DNA of 64,000 nt from KK5 sp034043675 (GTDB lineage: Bacteria > Pseudomonadota > Gammaproteobacteria > Burkholderiales > Burkholderiaceae_C), in the NCBI RefSeq assembly GCF_034043675.1, contig NZ_JAXCLA010000002.1:434001-498000 (forward strand). The letters run 5' to 3'. The translations under genes and the position numbers were made by a program. Numbering within the stretch: the stretch's first letter is position 1; each line of letters starts with the position of its first letter. The notes beneath the pieces were generated by a model. It was not told the origin of the DNA, ran no database searches, and worked only from the letters and a program-made list of their open reading frames with translations. Below, piece by piece: positions 26,239 through 35,289 of this stretch.

Positions 26239-27078
26239 TCAGCGCGGCCGCACCGACAGGCGCAGCGAGTCCTCGGGGTAGTAGCGCTGGAACTCCCTCC
26301 AGGCGGCGCCGGACTTGGCGAGCTGCACCAGCCCCGCCTCCAGCACCTGTCGATCGGCCACACCCAGCTTGGAGCGGTTGGACAGGTAGACGCCACTCTC
26401 GCCCCAGCCGAGTTCCTCCACCGTCGACACCTGCACGCGCGGCAGCCAGTCCTTCAGCCGCGCATCGCCGCGCAGCGCACCGGTGACGATGGTGGGCGCG
26501 ACGATGGCCAGATCCGCCAGGCCGGCGTCGAGCATGCGCACCAGCGAGATCGGGTCGGTCGCCTGCTGCAGCCGCCCCTGCGCGGCCATCGCGGCCAGCA
26601 GCGACTGGTAGGCCTCGCCATAGTCGTAGCCCCGCACGACGGCCAGGCGCAGCTCGTGGTGCTGCTGCAGATCGGCCAGGCTCTGCAGCTCAGGCAGCGG
26701 CGGGCGCGCGGCACCGCGGTCCAGGCTCACCAGCGCCGCGCGGCTCTGGAACAGCGGCACGAAGACACCGTACTGGTCGCGCCGCGGCGAGCGCCGCGCC
26801 GGCAGCAGGATGTCAGCCAGGCCGCTCTCGAACATCAGCTCCTGGCGCGCACGGGGAACGACGGTGAAATGCAGGTCGCAGCCCTCGCCGCTGGCAACAT
26901 GGCGCATCAGCTCCGGGTAGATGCCGCCCACCTGGCCGTTCGCGGCCACGGTCACGCCCAGGCCGATCGGTGCCACCGGCACCTGCAGCACGCGAGAACA
27001 GCCGGCCTGCGCCGCCAGCACGCTTGCCAGCAGCCCCAGCGCCGCCACCGCTGCGATCGCCCGTCGGCGGCCGCTCAT
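26239..27078 (-). CDS. periplasmic solute-binding protein (type 2, SBP_bac_3-like)
   Basis: This 279-residue protein has a signal peptide (residues 1-26, with Cys at 27 in AQAGC, so lipidation is possible) and a two-lobed binding-protein fold with GGIYPELMRHVASGEGCDLHF and a second-lobe LAVVRGYDYGEAYQSLL. There are no ABC permease genes beside it. Single proteins like this in Burkholderiales are often predicted amino-acid-binding-like proteins or sensor partners. The ligand is unknown. Confidence 0.75.
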   Translation of the reverse strand: MSGRRRAIAAVAALGLLASVLAAQAGCSRVLQVPVAPIGLGVTVAANGQVGGIYPELMRHVASGEGCDLHFTVVPRARQELMFESGLADILLPARRSPRRDQYGVFVPLFQSRAALVSLDRGAARPPLPELQSLADLQQHHELRLAVVRGYDYGEAYQSLLAAMAAQGRLQQATDPISLVRMLDAGLADLAIVAPTIVTGALRGDARLKDWLPRVQVSTVEELGWGESGVYLSNRSKLGVADRQVLEAGLVQLAKSGAAWREFQRYYPEDSLRLSVRPR

Positions 27079-27174
27079 CGCCCGAACCTTCCTCGTGCCC
27101 GCTGCGGGACCATAGTGCGCTTGAATAAGTCGTTATGTCCTCCATTGTCGCGGACATCGCTGCAGCGCCTCGTT

Positions 27175-27972
27175 TCAGTTGTTCCACCTCGCCTCGCGGG
27201 CCGGGTCTTGCGCGGCCTCGATCGCGGCGCGCCACGCCGGCGCGAGCGCCACCACCTCGCCGATCACCAGCAGTGCCGGCGCCTTCACCTGCTCCCGCGC
27301 GATCGTGTCGGGCAAGGTCGCCAGCGTGCACAGGAACTCGCGCTGCTGCGCGGTGTGCGCAGCGCAGACCACCGCGGCCGGCGTATCCGCCTGCATGCCG
27401 GCGGCGAGCAGCGCAGCGGCGATATCGGCCGCCTGGGTCACGCCCATGTAGACGACCAGGGTCAGCCCGCTGCGCGCCAGCGCCGCCCAGTCGGGCGAGC
27501 GGCCGCCCTCGCCGTTGTGGCCGGTGACCAGCGCGACACCGGGCGTGCAGCGCCGGTCGGTGACCGGAATGCCCAAGCCGGCCGGCCCGGCCAGGCCCGA
27601 GGTGAGGCCGCTGACGATCTCGACCTCGATGCCCGCGGCACGCAGCGCATCGGCCTCCTCGCCGCCACGGCCGAAGACGAACGGGTCGCCGCCCTTCAGA
27701 CGCACGACGCGCGCGCCCTTGCGTGCCTCGCGGATCATCAGCTCGTGGATGAAGCGCTGGTCGGTGGAAGGCTTGAAACCGCGCTTGCCGACCTGCAAAA
27801 CGCGCGCATCCGCCCGCGCCAAGGTCAGCACGCGCGGGTCGACCAGCGCATCGCACAGCAGCACGTCGGCCGCCTCGATCCGCTTCAGCGCGCGCACCGT
27901 CATCAGCTCCGGATCGCCGGGGCCGGCGCCGACGAGGCTGACGGGATGGAGCATCTTCTGGCTGTCGTTCAT
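27175..27972 (-). CDS. cobA: uroporphyrinogen-III C-methyltransferase (SUMT)
   Basis: This 265-residue SAM-dependent methyltransferase has VSLVGAGPGDPELMTVRA at its start, the LVDPRVL and RLKGGDPFVFGRGGEE loops and GITSG-like GLTSGLAG. It makes precorrin-2 on the way to siroheme, the cofactor of the NirB nitrite reductase encoded in the same run. The start at 27972 overlaps the nasA stop (ATGA), so siroheme supply is coupled to nitrate reductase synthesis. Confidence 0.93.
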   Translation of the reverse strand: MNDSQKMLHPVSLVGAGPGDPELMTVRALKRIEAADVLLCDALVDPRVLTLARADARVLQVGKRGFKPSTDQRFIHELMIREARKGARVVRLKGGDPFVFGRGGEEADALRAAGIEVEIVSGLTSGLAGPAGLGIPVTDRRCTPGVALVTGHNGEGGRSPDWAALARSGLTLVVYMGVTQAADIAAALLAAGMQADTPAAVVCAAHTAQQREFLCTLATLPDTIAREQVKAPALLVIGEVVALAPAWRAAIEAAQDPAREARWNN

Positions 27973-30677
27973 GTCGTGGCCTCCTCGGGCTGGACCTGCG
28001 AAACGAGCCGGCGCAAGGCCGGCAGGCACGAACCGCACTGCGTGCCGCAACGCAGCCCCGCCTGCAGCGCAGCAAGGCGCTCGGTGGCGGAGCCCGCACA
28101 GCGGCCGAGCTGCTCGCGGATGCGGGCTTCCGAGACGTCGAAGCAGTTGCAGACCTGCGGGCTGCGCGGCGGCGCGGCGGCCGTTGCATCCGCGGCTTCC
28201 GGCGCCAGCAGGCGGCGGCCGAACGGCGCTACCGGGCGGGCCTCACGCCATAGCGGCAGCAGCCACTCCGCCGTGCCGGCCTCGCCGACCAGCAGCAGCG
28301 CGCTCAACGTCGCCTCCGCACCTTCGCCGTCCAGTCGCAGCAGCCGGCTGCGGCCGCGGCGTGCGTCGGCATAACGCAGCAGGCCGACGCCGTGCAGGCC
28401 CAGTGCCGCAGCCAGCCGTTGGAGCGTGGTCGCGGCCGGCGGCTCCGCGCAGGCCGCCTCGAAGCTCCAGCCCTCGCGGCCGTCCGGTCCAGCGACCGGT
28501 ACGCAGTGCGCATAGTCGAAGGCCGTCAGCAGCTCGCGCAGCAGCGCACGGTCCGCCGACCAGGCGGCACCGCTGACTCGCCAGGGCAGCGCCAGCTTCT
28601 CCAGCGACACGGCCGTGAATTTCAGCTCCGGCTGCTTGGCATCGGGGCAGAAGCCGGGCTGGGTCAGGGCGTTGATCCCGCCGGCCCCGCCGACGAACTC
28701 GCCCCCCCAGTGCATCGGCACGCTCGCCTGCATGGACGCAATGGCCGCGTCGCCGCGCAGGCGCAGCACGAGCGCGCCGCGGGCGGAGGTGATACGCACG
28801 TAGTCGCCTTCGGCGAGGCCACGGCGCGCCATGTCCTGCGGGTTCAGCGACAGCGCGGGCGTGCCCTCGTGGCCGAACAGGCGCGGCACGACGCCGCTGC
28901 GGCTCATGCCATGCCACTGGTCGCGCAGCCGGGTGGTGGTCAGGCTCCACGGGCGGCGGGCATCGGCCGTGTCCAGCGGCGGCTTGAAGGGCTTGGCGAC
29001 GAAGCGCGCACGGCCATCGGCCGTGGCGAAGCGGTGGTCCGCGTAGAGCCGCTCCGTCCCCTGTCCATCGACGAAAGGCCACTGCTGCGGGCCGCGCTCG
29101 TCCAGCAGCGCGTAGCTGAGGCCGGTGATGTCGAGATCGCGGCCGCGCGTGGCCTCGCGGTGTTCGAGCCAGAGCTGCTCGGGTGTATCGGCGCCGAGCG
29201 GCATGCCCATCGCGCGAGCAATGTCCGCGGCGATGCGCCAGTCGGCCCGCGCCTCGCCCGGCGGCGGCACGGCGGTGCGCACGCGGCTGATGCGGCGCTC
29301 GCTGTTGGTCACCGTGCCCTCCTTCTCGCCCCAGGTGGCGGCCGGCAGCAGGTAGTGAGCGAAGGCCGCGGTGGCCGTGCCGGCGAAAGCCTCCTGCACG
29401 ATGACCAGCTCGCAGCGCTCCAGCGCCCGGCGCACCAGTGCCTGTTCCGGCAGCGATTGCGCCGGGTTCGTGCAGACGATCCACAGCGCCTTCACCTCGC
29501 CGCGCTCGGCCGCCTGGAACAGCTCGATCGCCGTCTTGCCGGGTGTTTCGGGCAGCGCACTGTCATCGGCCATGCCCCACAGCCGCGCGATCTCGGACCG
29601 GTGCGCGGCATCGGCTGGATCGCGATGGCCCGGCAGCAGGCTGGCCATGCCGCCGGCCTCGCGGCCTCCCATCGCATTGGGCTGGCCGGTCAGCGAGAAC
29701 GGGCCGGCACCCGGCCGGCCGATCTGCGCCGCGGCCAGATGCAGGTTGATCAGCGCGGTGTTCTTGGCCGTGCCACTGCTGCTCTGGTTCATGCCCATGC
29801 AGTACAGCGACAGCGTAGCCGGCGAAGTGGCGAAGCACTGCGCGGCTTGCAGGATCTGTTCCTCGCTGACGCCGCAGATCCGCGCCGCCTCGCGAGGCGG
29901 CATGTCGCGCACCAACTGTTTCAGCGTGGCGAAGCCCTCGGTGTGGGTAGCGATGAAGGCGGTGTCGACCCAGCCTTCCCAGATCATCGCGTGCAGCATG
30001 CCGTGCAGCAGCGCGACGTCGGTGCCGGGCTGGATCTGGAGATGCAGGTCGGCGAACTCGGCGCTCTCGGTGCGGCGGGGGTCGACGACGATGATCTTCA
30101 TCTCGGGCCGCCGCGCTTTCGCGTCTTCGAGACGGCGGAACAGGATCGGGTGAGCCCAGGCCGGGTTGGCACCGATGATGAACACGCAGTCCGCCCGCTC
30201 GATGTCCTCGTAGCTGCAGGGCGGCGCGTCGGCACCCAGGCTCTGCTTGTAGCCGACGACGGCGGAGCTCATGCACAGGCGCGAGTTGCTGTCGATGTTG
30301 TTGGTGCCGATGACGGCGCGGGCCAGCTTGTTGAAGGCGTGGTAGTCCTCGGTTAGCAGCTGGCCGGAGATGTAGAAGCCGATGGAGTCGGGGCCGTGGG
30401 CGTTCTTGATCGCTTGCAGCTTGGCGGCGATTTCGGTGTTGGCTTCGTGCCAGCTGATGGGCAGGCCTTGGCGGGCGGGGCGCAGCAGGCGTCGCGTCTG
30501 CATCACAACGGGCGTGGCCGTCAGATGCAGGGTCGATCCCTTGGTGCACAGTCTGCCGAAGTTGGCGGGATGGTCGGGGTCGCCGCGGACGCCGGTGATT
30601 TGTGTAGCGTCGTGTTCGATGATGACGCCGCAGCCAACGCCGCAGTAGGGGCAGGTGGAGCGGGTTTCCATGTTCAT
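27969..30677 (-). CDS. nasA: assimilatory nitrate reductase catalytic subunit
   Basis: This 902-residue molybdopterin oxidoreductase starts with the [4Fe-4S] motif CPYCGVGCGV and GRLCTKG, followed by the bis-MGD domains. The C-terminus (about 835-895) is a bacterioferritin-associated-ferredoxin-like [2Fe-2S] domain (CNCFDVSEARIREQL, CGTQCGSC) that receives electrons, as in Klebsiella NasA. It reduces nitrate to nitrite in the cytosol. ATG 30677 is used; ATG 30671 is an alternative. The 69-base gap to nirD holds a perfect hairpin. Confidence 0.94.
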   Translation of the reverse strand: MNMETRSTCPYCGVGCGVIIEHDATQITGVRGDPDHPANFGRLCTKGSTLHLTATPVVMQTRRLLRPARQGLPISWHEANTEIAAKLQAIKNAHGPDSIGFYISGQLLTEDYHAFNKLARAVIGTNNIDSNSRLCMSSAVVGYKQSLGADAPPCSYEDIERADCVFIIGANPAWAHPILFRRLEDAKARRPEMKIIVVDPRRTESAEFADLHLQIQPGTDVALLHGMLHAMIWEGWVDTAFIATHTEGFATLKQLVRDMPPREAARICGVSEEQILQAAQCFATSPATLSLYCMGMNQSSSGTAKNTALINLHLAAAQIGRPGAGPFSLTGQPNAMGGREAGGMASLLPGHRDPADAAHRSEIARLWGMADDSALPETPGKTAIELFQAAERGEVKALWIVCTNPAQSLPEQALVRRALERCELVIVQEAFAGTATAAFAHYLLPAATWGEKEGTVTNSERRISRVRTAVPPPGEARADWRIAADIARAMGMPLGADTPEQLWLEHREATRGRDLDITGLSYALLDERGPQQWPFVDGQGTERLYADHRFATADGRARFVAKPFKPPLDTADARRPWSLTTTRLRDQWHGMSRSGVVPRLFGHEGTPALSLNPQDMARRGLAEGDYVRITSARGALVLRLRGDAAIASMQASVPMHWGGEFVGGAGGINALTQPGFCPDAKQPELKFTAVSLEKLALPWRVSGAAWSADRALLRELLTAFDYAHCVPVAGPDGREGWSFEAACAEPPAATTLQRLAAALGLHGVGLLRYADARRGRSRLLRLDGEGAEATLSALLLVGEAGTAEWLLPLWREARPVAPFGRRLLAPEAADATAAAPPRSPQVCNCFDVSEARIREQLGRCAGSATERLAALQAGLRCGTQCGSCLPALRRLVSQVQPEEATT

Positions 30678-30695
30678 GGTGTCTGGCCTACGTCC

Positions 30696-30723
30696 ACGGT
30701 GCCGGGACTCGCCCCGGCACCGT
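30696..30723. repeat. perfect hairpin ACGGTGCCGGG in the nirD-nasA gap
   Basis: ACGGTGCCGGG (30696-30706) and CCCGGCACCGT (30713-30723) form an 11-bp perfect stem around ACTCGC. The same 11-mer forms the outer arms of the 545-bp foldback at 23947-24491. Lying between nirD and nasA in one transcript, it could trim expression of the distal nasA-cobA part or shield the nirBD mRNA end. Confidence 0.65.
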
Positions 30724-30746
30724 CCCAAAAGACAAGCCCCCACATA

Positions 30747-31124
30747 TCAGCACGCCCTAGTGCAAGGCCCCGCCTGCACAGGCAGCAAGCCGATCCCCAC
30801 CGTATCCAGCTCATACTGATTCAACAGCACGCAGCCCTCCTCCACCCGAACACTGAACTTCCCCGTACACCCCTCATCCGGCGCCACCGCCTCCCCGCTG
30901 TCCAAACGAATCGTCCAGTTGTGCAGCGGGCAAGCCACGCTATCGCCGAAGACGATGCCCTGGCTCAGCGGACCGCCCTTGTGCGGGCAGCGATCGAGCA
31001 GCGCGTAGATGCGGTCGTCGGCCGTGCGGAAGATGGCGACTTGAGGCCCCAGCGGGCGTTGCACGCGGCGTGCGCCCAGCTGGGGGATCTCTTCGAGGCG
31101 GCAAACCGTTTTCCATTCGCTCAT
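30747..31124 (-). CDS. nirD: nitrite reductase small subunit (Rieske)
   Basis: This 125-residue Rieske-type protein has ligands in CPHKGGPLSQG and CPLHNWTI (about residues 47-57 and 67-74). It is the partner of NirB for NADH-dependent reduction of nitrite to ammonium. I chose ATG 31124 (MSEWKTVCRLEEIP), the family start. It lies 11 bases after nirB. Confidence 0.93.
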   Translation of the reverse strand: MSEWKTVCRLEEIPQLGARRVQRPLGPQVAIFRTADDRIYALLDRCPHKGGPLSQGIVFGDSVACPLHNWTIRLDSGEAVAPDEGCTGKFSVRVEEGCVLLNQYELDTVGIGLLPVQAGPCTRAC

Positions 31125-31135
31125 TTTTCGTCTCC

Positions 31136-33562
31136 TCACACCGCTTCGAATTGCCGGAGATCGACACGCGCTTTGTCGAACTCGAACCACGGATCCGGCT
31201 CCCCATCCAGCGCATGCTGCAACTCCGCCCAGAGCCCACGACGCAGCTCCGCGTCATCGAGGATCTTCTTCTTGACGTAATCGAGCCCGACGCGTGAGAC
31301 GTAGTGCACCGTCCGCTCCAGGTACCAGCCCTCCTTGCGATAGAGCTGCATGAAGGCGCCCGTGTACTCCAGCACCTCCTCGGCCGTCTTCAGCTTGCAG
31401 AAGAAGTGCGCGACCTCGGTCTTGATGCCGCCGTTGCCGGCGATGTACATCTCCCAGCCGCTGTCCACGCCGATGATGCCGACGTCCTTGATGCCGGCCT
31501 CCGCGCAGTTGCGCGGGCAGCCGCTGACGGCGAACTTGACCTTGTGCGGCGCGTACATGCGCCACATCGCGCGCTCCAGGTCCTTGCCCATCTGCGTGGA
31601 GTCCTGCGTGCCCATGCGGCACCACTCGGAGCCGACGCAGGTCTTCACCGTGCGCAGCGCCTTGGCGTAGGCGTGGCCGCTGGGCATGCCGATGTCCTTC
31701 CACACCGCGGGCAGGTCTTCCTTCTTCACGCCCAGCAGGTCGATGCGCTGGCCGCCGGTGACCTTGACCGTCGGGATCTTGTACTTGTCCACCGCGTCGG
31801 CGATGCGGCGCAGTTCGTCGGCCGTGGTCTCGCCGCCCCACATGCGCGGGATCACGCTGTAGGTGCCGTCCTTCTGGATGTTGGCGTGGGACCGTTCGTT
31901 GATGTAGCGGCTCTGCGGATCGTCCTGCGCCTCCTTGGGCCAGGACGAGATCAGGTAGTAGTTCAGCGCCGGGCGGCAGGTGGCGCAGCCATTAGGCGTC
32001 TTCCAGTTGAGGAACTTGTGGACGTCGGCCATGCGCGTCAGGTGCTCGGCGAAGATCGCGTCGCGCACCTCCTGATGGCTGTGGTCGGTGCAGCCGCAGA
32101 TGGCCTTCTTCTTCGGCGTGGCCGAGTAGTCGCCGCCAGCGGTGAACATGATCAGCTGCTCCACGAGGCCCGTGCAGGAGCCGCAGGAGGCGCTGGCCTT
32201 CGTGTGCTTGCGCACCTCTTCCAGGGTGAACAGGCCCTTGTCCTTGATCGCCTTGCAGATGGCGCCCTTGCTGACGCCGTTGCAGCCGCAGACCTCGTCC
32301 GTGTCGGCCATCGCGGCGGCCTTGTTGTGGCCCTGGTGGCCGACGTCGCCGATGTTCGATTCGCCGAACATCAGCTTGTCGCGGATGTCCGAGATCTTGC
32401 GGCCCTCGCGCAGCAGCTTGAAGTACCAGGAGCCGTCCACGGTGTCGCCGTAGAGGCAGGCGCCGACGAGCTGGTCGTCCTTGATGACGAGCTTCTTGTA
32501 GACGCCGGCGAAGGGGTCGCTCATCACGATCTCCTCGGTGCCTTCGCCGCCCATGAAATCACCGGCGCTGAACAGGTCGATGCCGGTCACCTTCAGCTTG
32601 GTGCTGGTCTGCGAGCCCTGGTAGCGGCCGATGCCGAACTGCGCCAGGTGCGTGGCGCAGACCTTGCCCTGCTCGAACAGCGGGGCGACGAGACCGTAGG
32701 CGATGCCGCGGTGCGCCGCGCATTCGCCCACCGCGTAGATGCGCGGATCGGTGGCCGTCTGCAAGGTGTCGCTGACGACGATGCCGCGGTTGCAGAGCAG
32801 GCCCGAGCGTTCGGCCAGCGCCGTGTTCGGGCGGATGCCGGCGGCCATCACGACGAGGTCGGCGGGAATCTCCTGACCGTCCTTGAAGCGCACGGCCATC
32901 ACCCGTCCGTCCTTGTCGGGGATCAGCGAATCGGTCTGCGCGCCCATCAGGAAGCGCAGGCCACGTGCCTCCAGCGACTTGCGCAGCAGGTCGCCGGCCT
33001 GGTCGTCCAGTTGCCGCTCCATCAGCCAAGGGGCGATGTGGACCACGCTCACCTGCATGCCGCGCAACATCAGGCCATTGGCCGCCTCCAGGCCCAGCAG
33101 GCCGCCGCCGATGACGACGGCGTGGCGGTATTTAGTAGCAGCATCGATCATCGCCTCGGTGTCGGCAATGTCGCGGTAGGCGATCACGCCGTCCAGGTCC
33201 TTGCCGGGCACCGGCAGGATGAAGGGCGAGGAGCCGGTCGCGATCAGCAGGCGGTCGTAGGCGGCTTCGGTGCCATCGGCGCAACTCACCAGGCGGTTAC
33301 GACGATCGATCTTGTCCACCGTCTTGCCGAGGTGCAGGGTGATGCCGTGCTCCTCGTACCAGGACAGCGGGTTCAGCACGATCTCTTCGAGCGTCTGCTC
33401 GCCGGCCAGCACCGGACTCAGCAGGATGCGGTTGTAGTTCGGATGGGGCTCGGCGCCGAACACGGTGATGTCGTAGAGGTCCGGCGCGATCTTCAGCAAT
33501 TCCTCGAGTGTGCGAACGCCGGCCATGCCGTTGCCGATGAGTACGAGCTTGGGTCTCTTCAT
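31136..33562 (-). CDS. nirB: nitrite reductase large subunit
   Basis: This 808-residue protein has an N-terminal FAD/NADH oxidoreductase region (LVLIGNGMAGVRTLEELL, VVIGGGLLGLEAANGL), a BFD-like [2Fe-2S] domain (CGCNGVSKGAICKAI, CGSCTGLV) and a C-terminal siroheme/[4Fe-4S] domain with the ligand Cys in GSEWCRMGTQDS and SGCPRNCAEAGIKD. It reduces nitrite to ammonium. Its start is only 20 bases from the oppositely oriented kinase gene, so its promoter must lie within that gene or further up, as far as narK. Confidence 0.96.
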   Translation of the reverse strand: MKRPKLVLIGNGMAGVRTLEELLKIAPDLYDITVFGAEPHPNYNRILLSPVLAGEQTLEEIVLNPLSWYEEHGITLHLGKTVDKIDRRNRLVSCADGTEAAYDRLLIATGSSPFILPVPGKDLDGVIAYRDIADTEAMIDAATKYRHAVVIGGGLLGLEAANGLMLRGMQVSVVHIAPWLMERQLDDQAGDLLRKSLEARGLRFLMGAQTDSLIPDKDGRVMAVRFKDGQEIPADLVVMAAGIRPNTALAERSGLLCNRGIVVSDTLQTATDPRIYAVGECAAHRGIAYGLVAPLFEQGKVCATHLAQFGIGRYQGSQTSTKLKVTGIDLFSAGDFMGGEGTEEIVMSDPFAGVYKKLVIKDDQLVGACLYGDTVDGSWYFKLLREGRKISDIRDKLMFGESNIGDVGHQGHNKAAAMADTDEVCGCNGVSKGAICKAIKDKGLFTLEEVRKHTKASASCGSCTGLVEQLIMFTAGGDYSATPKKKAICGCTDHSHQEVRDAIFAEHLTRMADVHKFLNWKTPNGCATCRPALNYYLISSWPKEAQDDPQSRYINERSHANIQKDGTYSVIPRMWGGETTADELRRIADAVDKYKIPTVKVTGGQRIDLLGVKKEDLPAVWKDIGMPSGHAYAKALRTVKTCVGSEWCRMGTQDSTQMGKDLERAMWRMYAPHKVKFAVSGCPRNCAEAGIKDVGIIGVDSGWEMYIAGNGGIKTEVAHFFCKLKTAEEVLEYTGAFMQLYRKEGWYLERTVHYVSRVGLDYVKKKILDDAELRRGLWAELQHALDGEPDPWFEFDKARVDLRQFEAV

Positions 33563-33582
33563 TTCGGGATACTCCGATTCCT

Positions 33583-35280
33583 ATGAACATGGACATCGCG
33601 ACGGGACAGGCCAGCGCGCAGGGGCCGCGCCAGCGCAACGAAGACTTCGCCGCCGTGCAGCGGCCGGCGGCCGGCGAGGAAAAGCTGGGCTGGATCGCCG
33701 CGCTGGCCGATGGCGTCAGCGGCGACGCGCCGATCGCCGGCGGCGGCCGCATGGCCGCGCAGACCACGGTGCTGGCCCTGATGCGCGACTGGCACGGCAT
33801 CCCGGCCGACTGGGACACGCCCGCCGCGCTGGAGCGGCTGATCGGCGCGCAGAACCTGTGGCTGGCCGCGCACAACCGCCGTAACGCCCAGGCTGCACTG
33901 ACCACGCTGAGCGCCGTGGTGCTGCGGGGTCAGGGCTTCACCTTGGCCCAGGTCGGCGACAGCCGCATCTGGCTGGTGCGCGACAACGCGATCCTGCAGC
34001 TCACGCAGGACCACGCGCTGCCGCAGCGCGACTTCGCGCGGCTGACCCGTGCGGTCGGCCTGGAAGACGCCCTGCACGTCGACTTCCTGCAGGGCGAGCT
34101 GCGCGTGGGCGACCGGCTGCTGCTGACCAGCGACGGCGTGCACGGCGTGCTCGACGCCCGCCAGCTGCGCGACCTGGCGACCGGCGACGACCCGCAGGCC
34201 GCCGCCGAGGCGCTGGTGGCCTCGGCGCTGGCCGCCGGCACGCACGACAACGCCAGCGCCCTGCTGCTGCACGTGCGCGGCCTGGCCGAGGCCGGCTTCG
34301 ACGACGTGCGCGCCGCCGCCGAACGCCTGCCCACGCCCGGCGAGCTGATCATCGGCAGCCTGTTCGACGGCATGACCTTGACCGCCAAGGTAGCCGACAA
34401 CGGCATCCACCGGCTGCTGCAGGCGCGCCAGCCGGACGGCCGCCTGGTCGCGCTGAAGATGCTGTGCACCGTGCGCGGCACCGACCCGGCCGAGCGCGCG
34501 ATGCTGGCCCACGAGGGCTGGCTGGGCCAGCGGCTGGCAGGCGTCGAGGGCTTCGTCGCCGTGCACCCGGTCGACCCGGACGCCAGCCACTTCTACCTCA
34601 GCTTCGACTGGCAGGCCGGCCGCACGATGGAGCAGATGCTCGGCACGCGGCCGCCCCTGCCCGAGGTCATCGAGGCCGCACGCCAGCTCGCCACCGCGCT
34701 GGGCCGGCTGCACCGGCTCGGCGTGATCCACCGCGACATCAAGCCCGGCAACCTGCACCGCGGCGAGGACGGCCAGTGGCGCATCCTCGATCTGGGCGTG
34801 GCCCTGTCCGGCCGCGAGCCGGCGGCGCAGCGCGAACTGCATGCCGGCACGCCCAGCTACATCAACCCCGAGCAGTGGGACGAGCCACCGCGGCCCGCCG
34901 ACGCCGGCAGCGATCTGTTCGCGCTGGGCGTGAGCCTCTACCAGTGGCTCACCGGTCACCTGCCCTACGGCGAAATCGAGCCCTGGCAGCGCGCCCGCTA
35001 CCGGCGCGACCCGCGCGCACCCTCGCGGCTGGACGCCCGCGTGCCGCTGTGGCTGGACCGGCTGCTGCTGAAGGCGGTGGCGCTCGACCCGAAGCTGCGC
35101 TTCGAGACGGCGGAGGAGCTGCTGCTGGCGATCGAGCGCGGTGCGGCGCGGCCACTGAGCCCGCAGGCTGCCACGCCGCTGGCGCAGCGCGATCCGCTGG
35201 CGCTGTGGCAGATCGGCCTCGCGATGAGCGTGCTGCTCAACGCGCTGCTGATCGTGTGGCTCTTGTTCCTGCCGCGTTGA
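33583..35280 (+). CDS. fused PP2C phosphatase and Ser/Thr kinase with C-terminal membrane anchor
   Basis: This 565-residue protein has a PP2C domain at about 1-245 (ADGVSGDAP, VGDSRIWLVR, TSDGVHGVLD, THDNASALL give the metal-binding Asp residues) and a Hanks-type kinase at about 260-525 (VALKML Lys, HRDIKPGN near residue 383, DLG instead of DFG, GTPSYINPEQWD). It ends with one transmembrane helix (about 540-562). The glycine-rich loop is degenerate. Fusions of this type sit in nitrate assimilation loci of other Burkholderiales, but their substrate is unknown. It runs against narK and nirB, and no Shine-Dalgarno sequence is seen. Confidence 0.9.
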   Translation: MNMDIATGQASAQGPRQRNEDFAAVQRPAAGEEKLGWIAALADGVSGDAPIAGGGRMAAQTTVLALMRDWHGIPADWDTPAALERLIGAQNLWLAAHNRRNAQAALTTLSAVVLRGQGFTLAQVGDSRIWLVRDNAILQLTQDHALPQRDFARLTRAVGLEDALHVDFLQGELRVGDRLLLTSDGVHGVLDARQLRDLATGDDPQAAAEALVASALAAGTHDNASALLLHVRGLAEAGFDDVRAAAERLPTPGELIIGSLFDGMTLTAKVADNGIHRLLQARQPDGRLVALKMLCTVRGTDPAERAMLAHEGWLGQRLAGVEGFVAVHPVDPDASHFYLSFDWQAGRTMEQMLGTRPPLPEVIEAARQLATALGRLHRLGVIHRDIKPGNLHRGEDGQWRILDLGVALSGREPAAQRELHAGTPSYINPEQWDEPPRPADAGSDLFALGVSLYQWLTGHLPYGEIEPWQRARYRRDPRAPSRLDARVPLWLDRLLLKAVALDPKLRFETAEELLLAIERGAARPLSPQAATPLAQRDPLALWQIGLAMSVLLNALLIVWLLFLPR

Positions 35281-35289
35281 CATGATCGT

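Noticed and set aside
24428..26281. A 617-residue open frame antisense to the phosphoesterase
   Set aside because: Runs out of the foldback repeat into the reverse of a well-supported Tat-exported enzyme; composition is shadow-like.
31304..33586. A 760-residue open frame antisense to nirB
   Set aside because: Same GC-bias shadow effect; nirB is full length with all cluster ligands.
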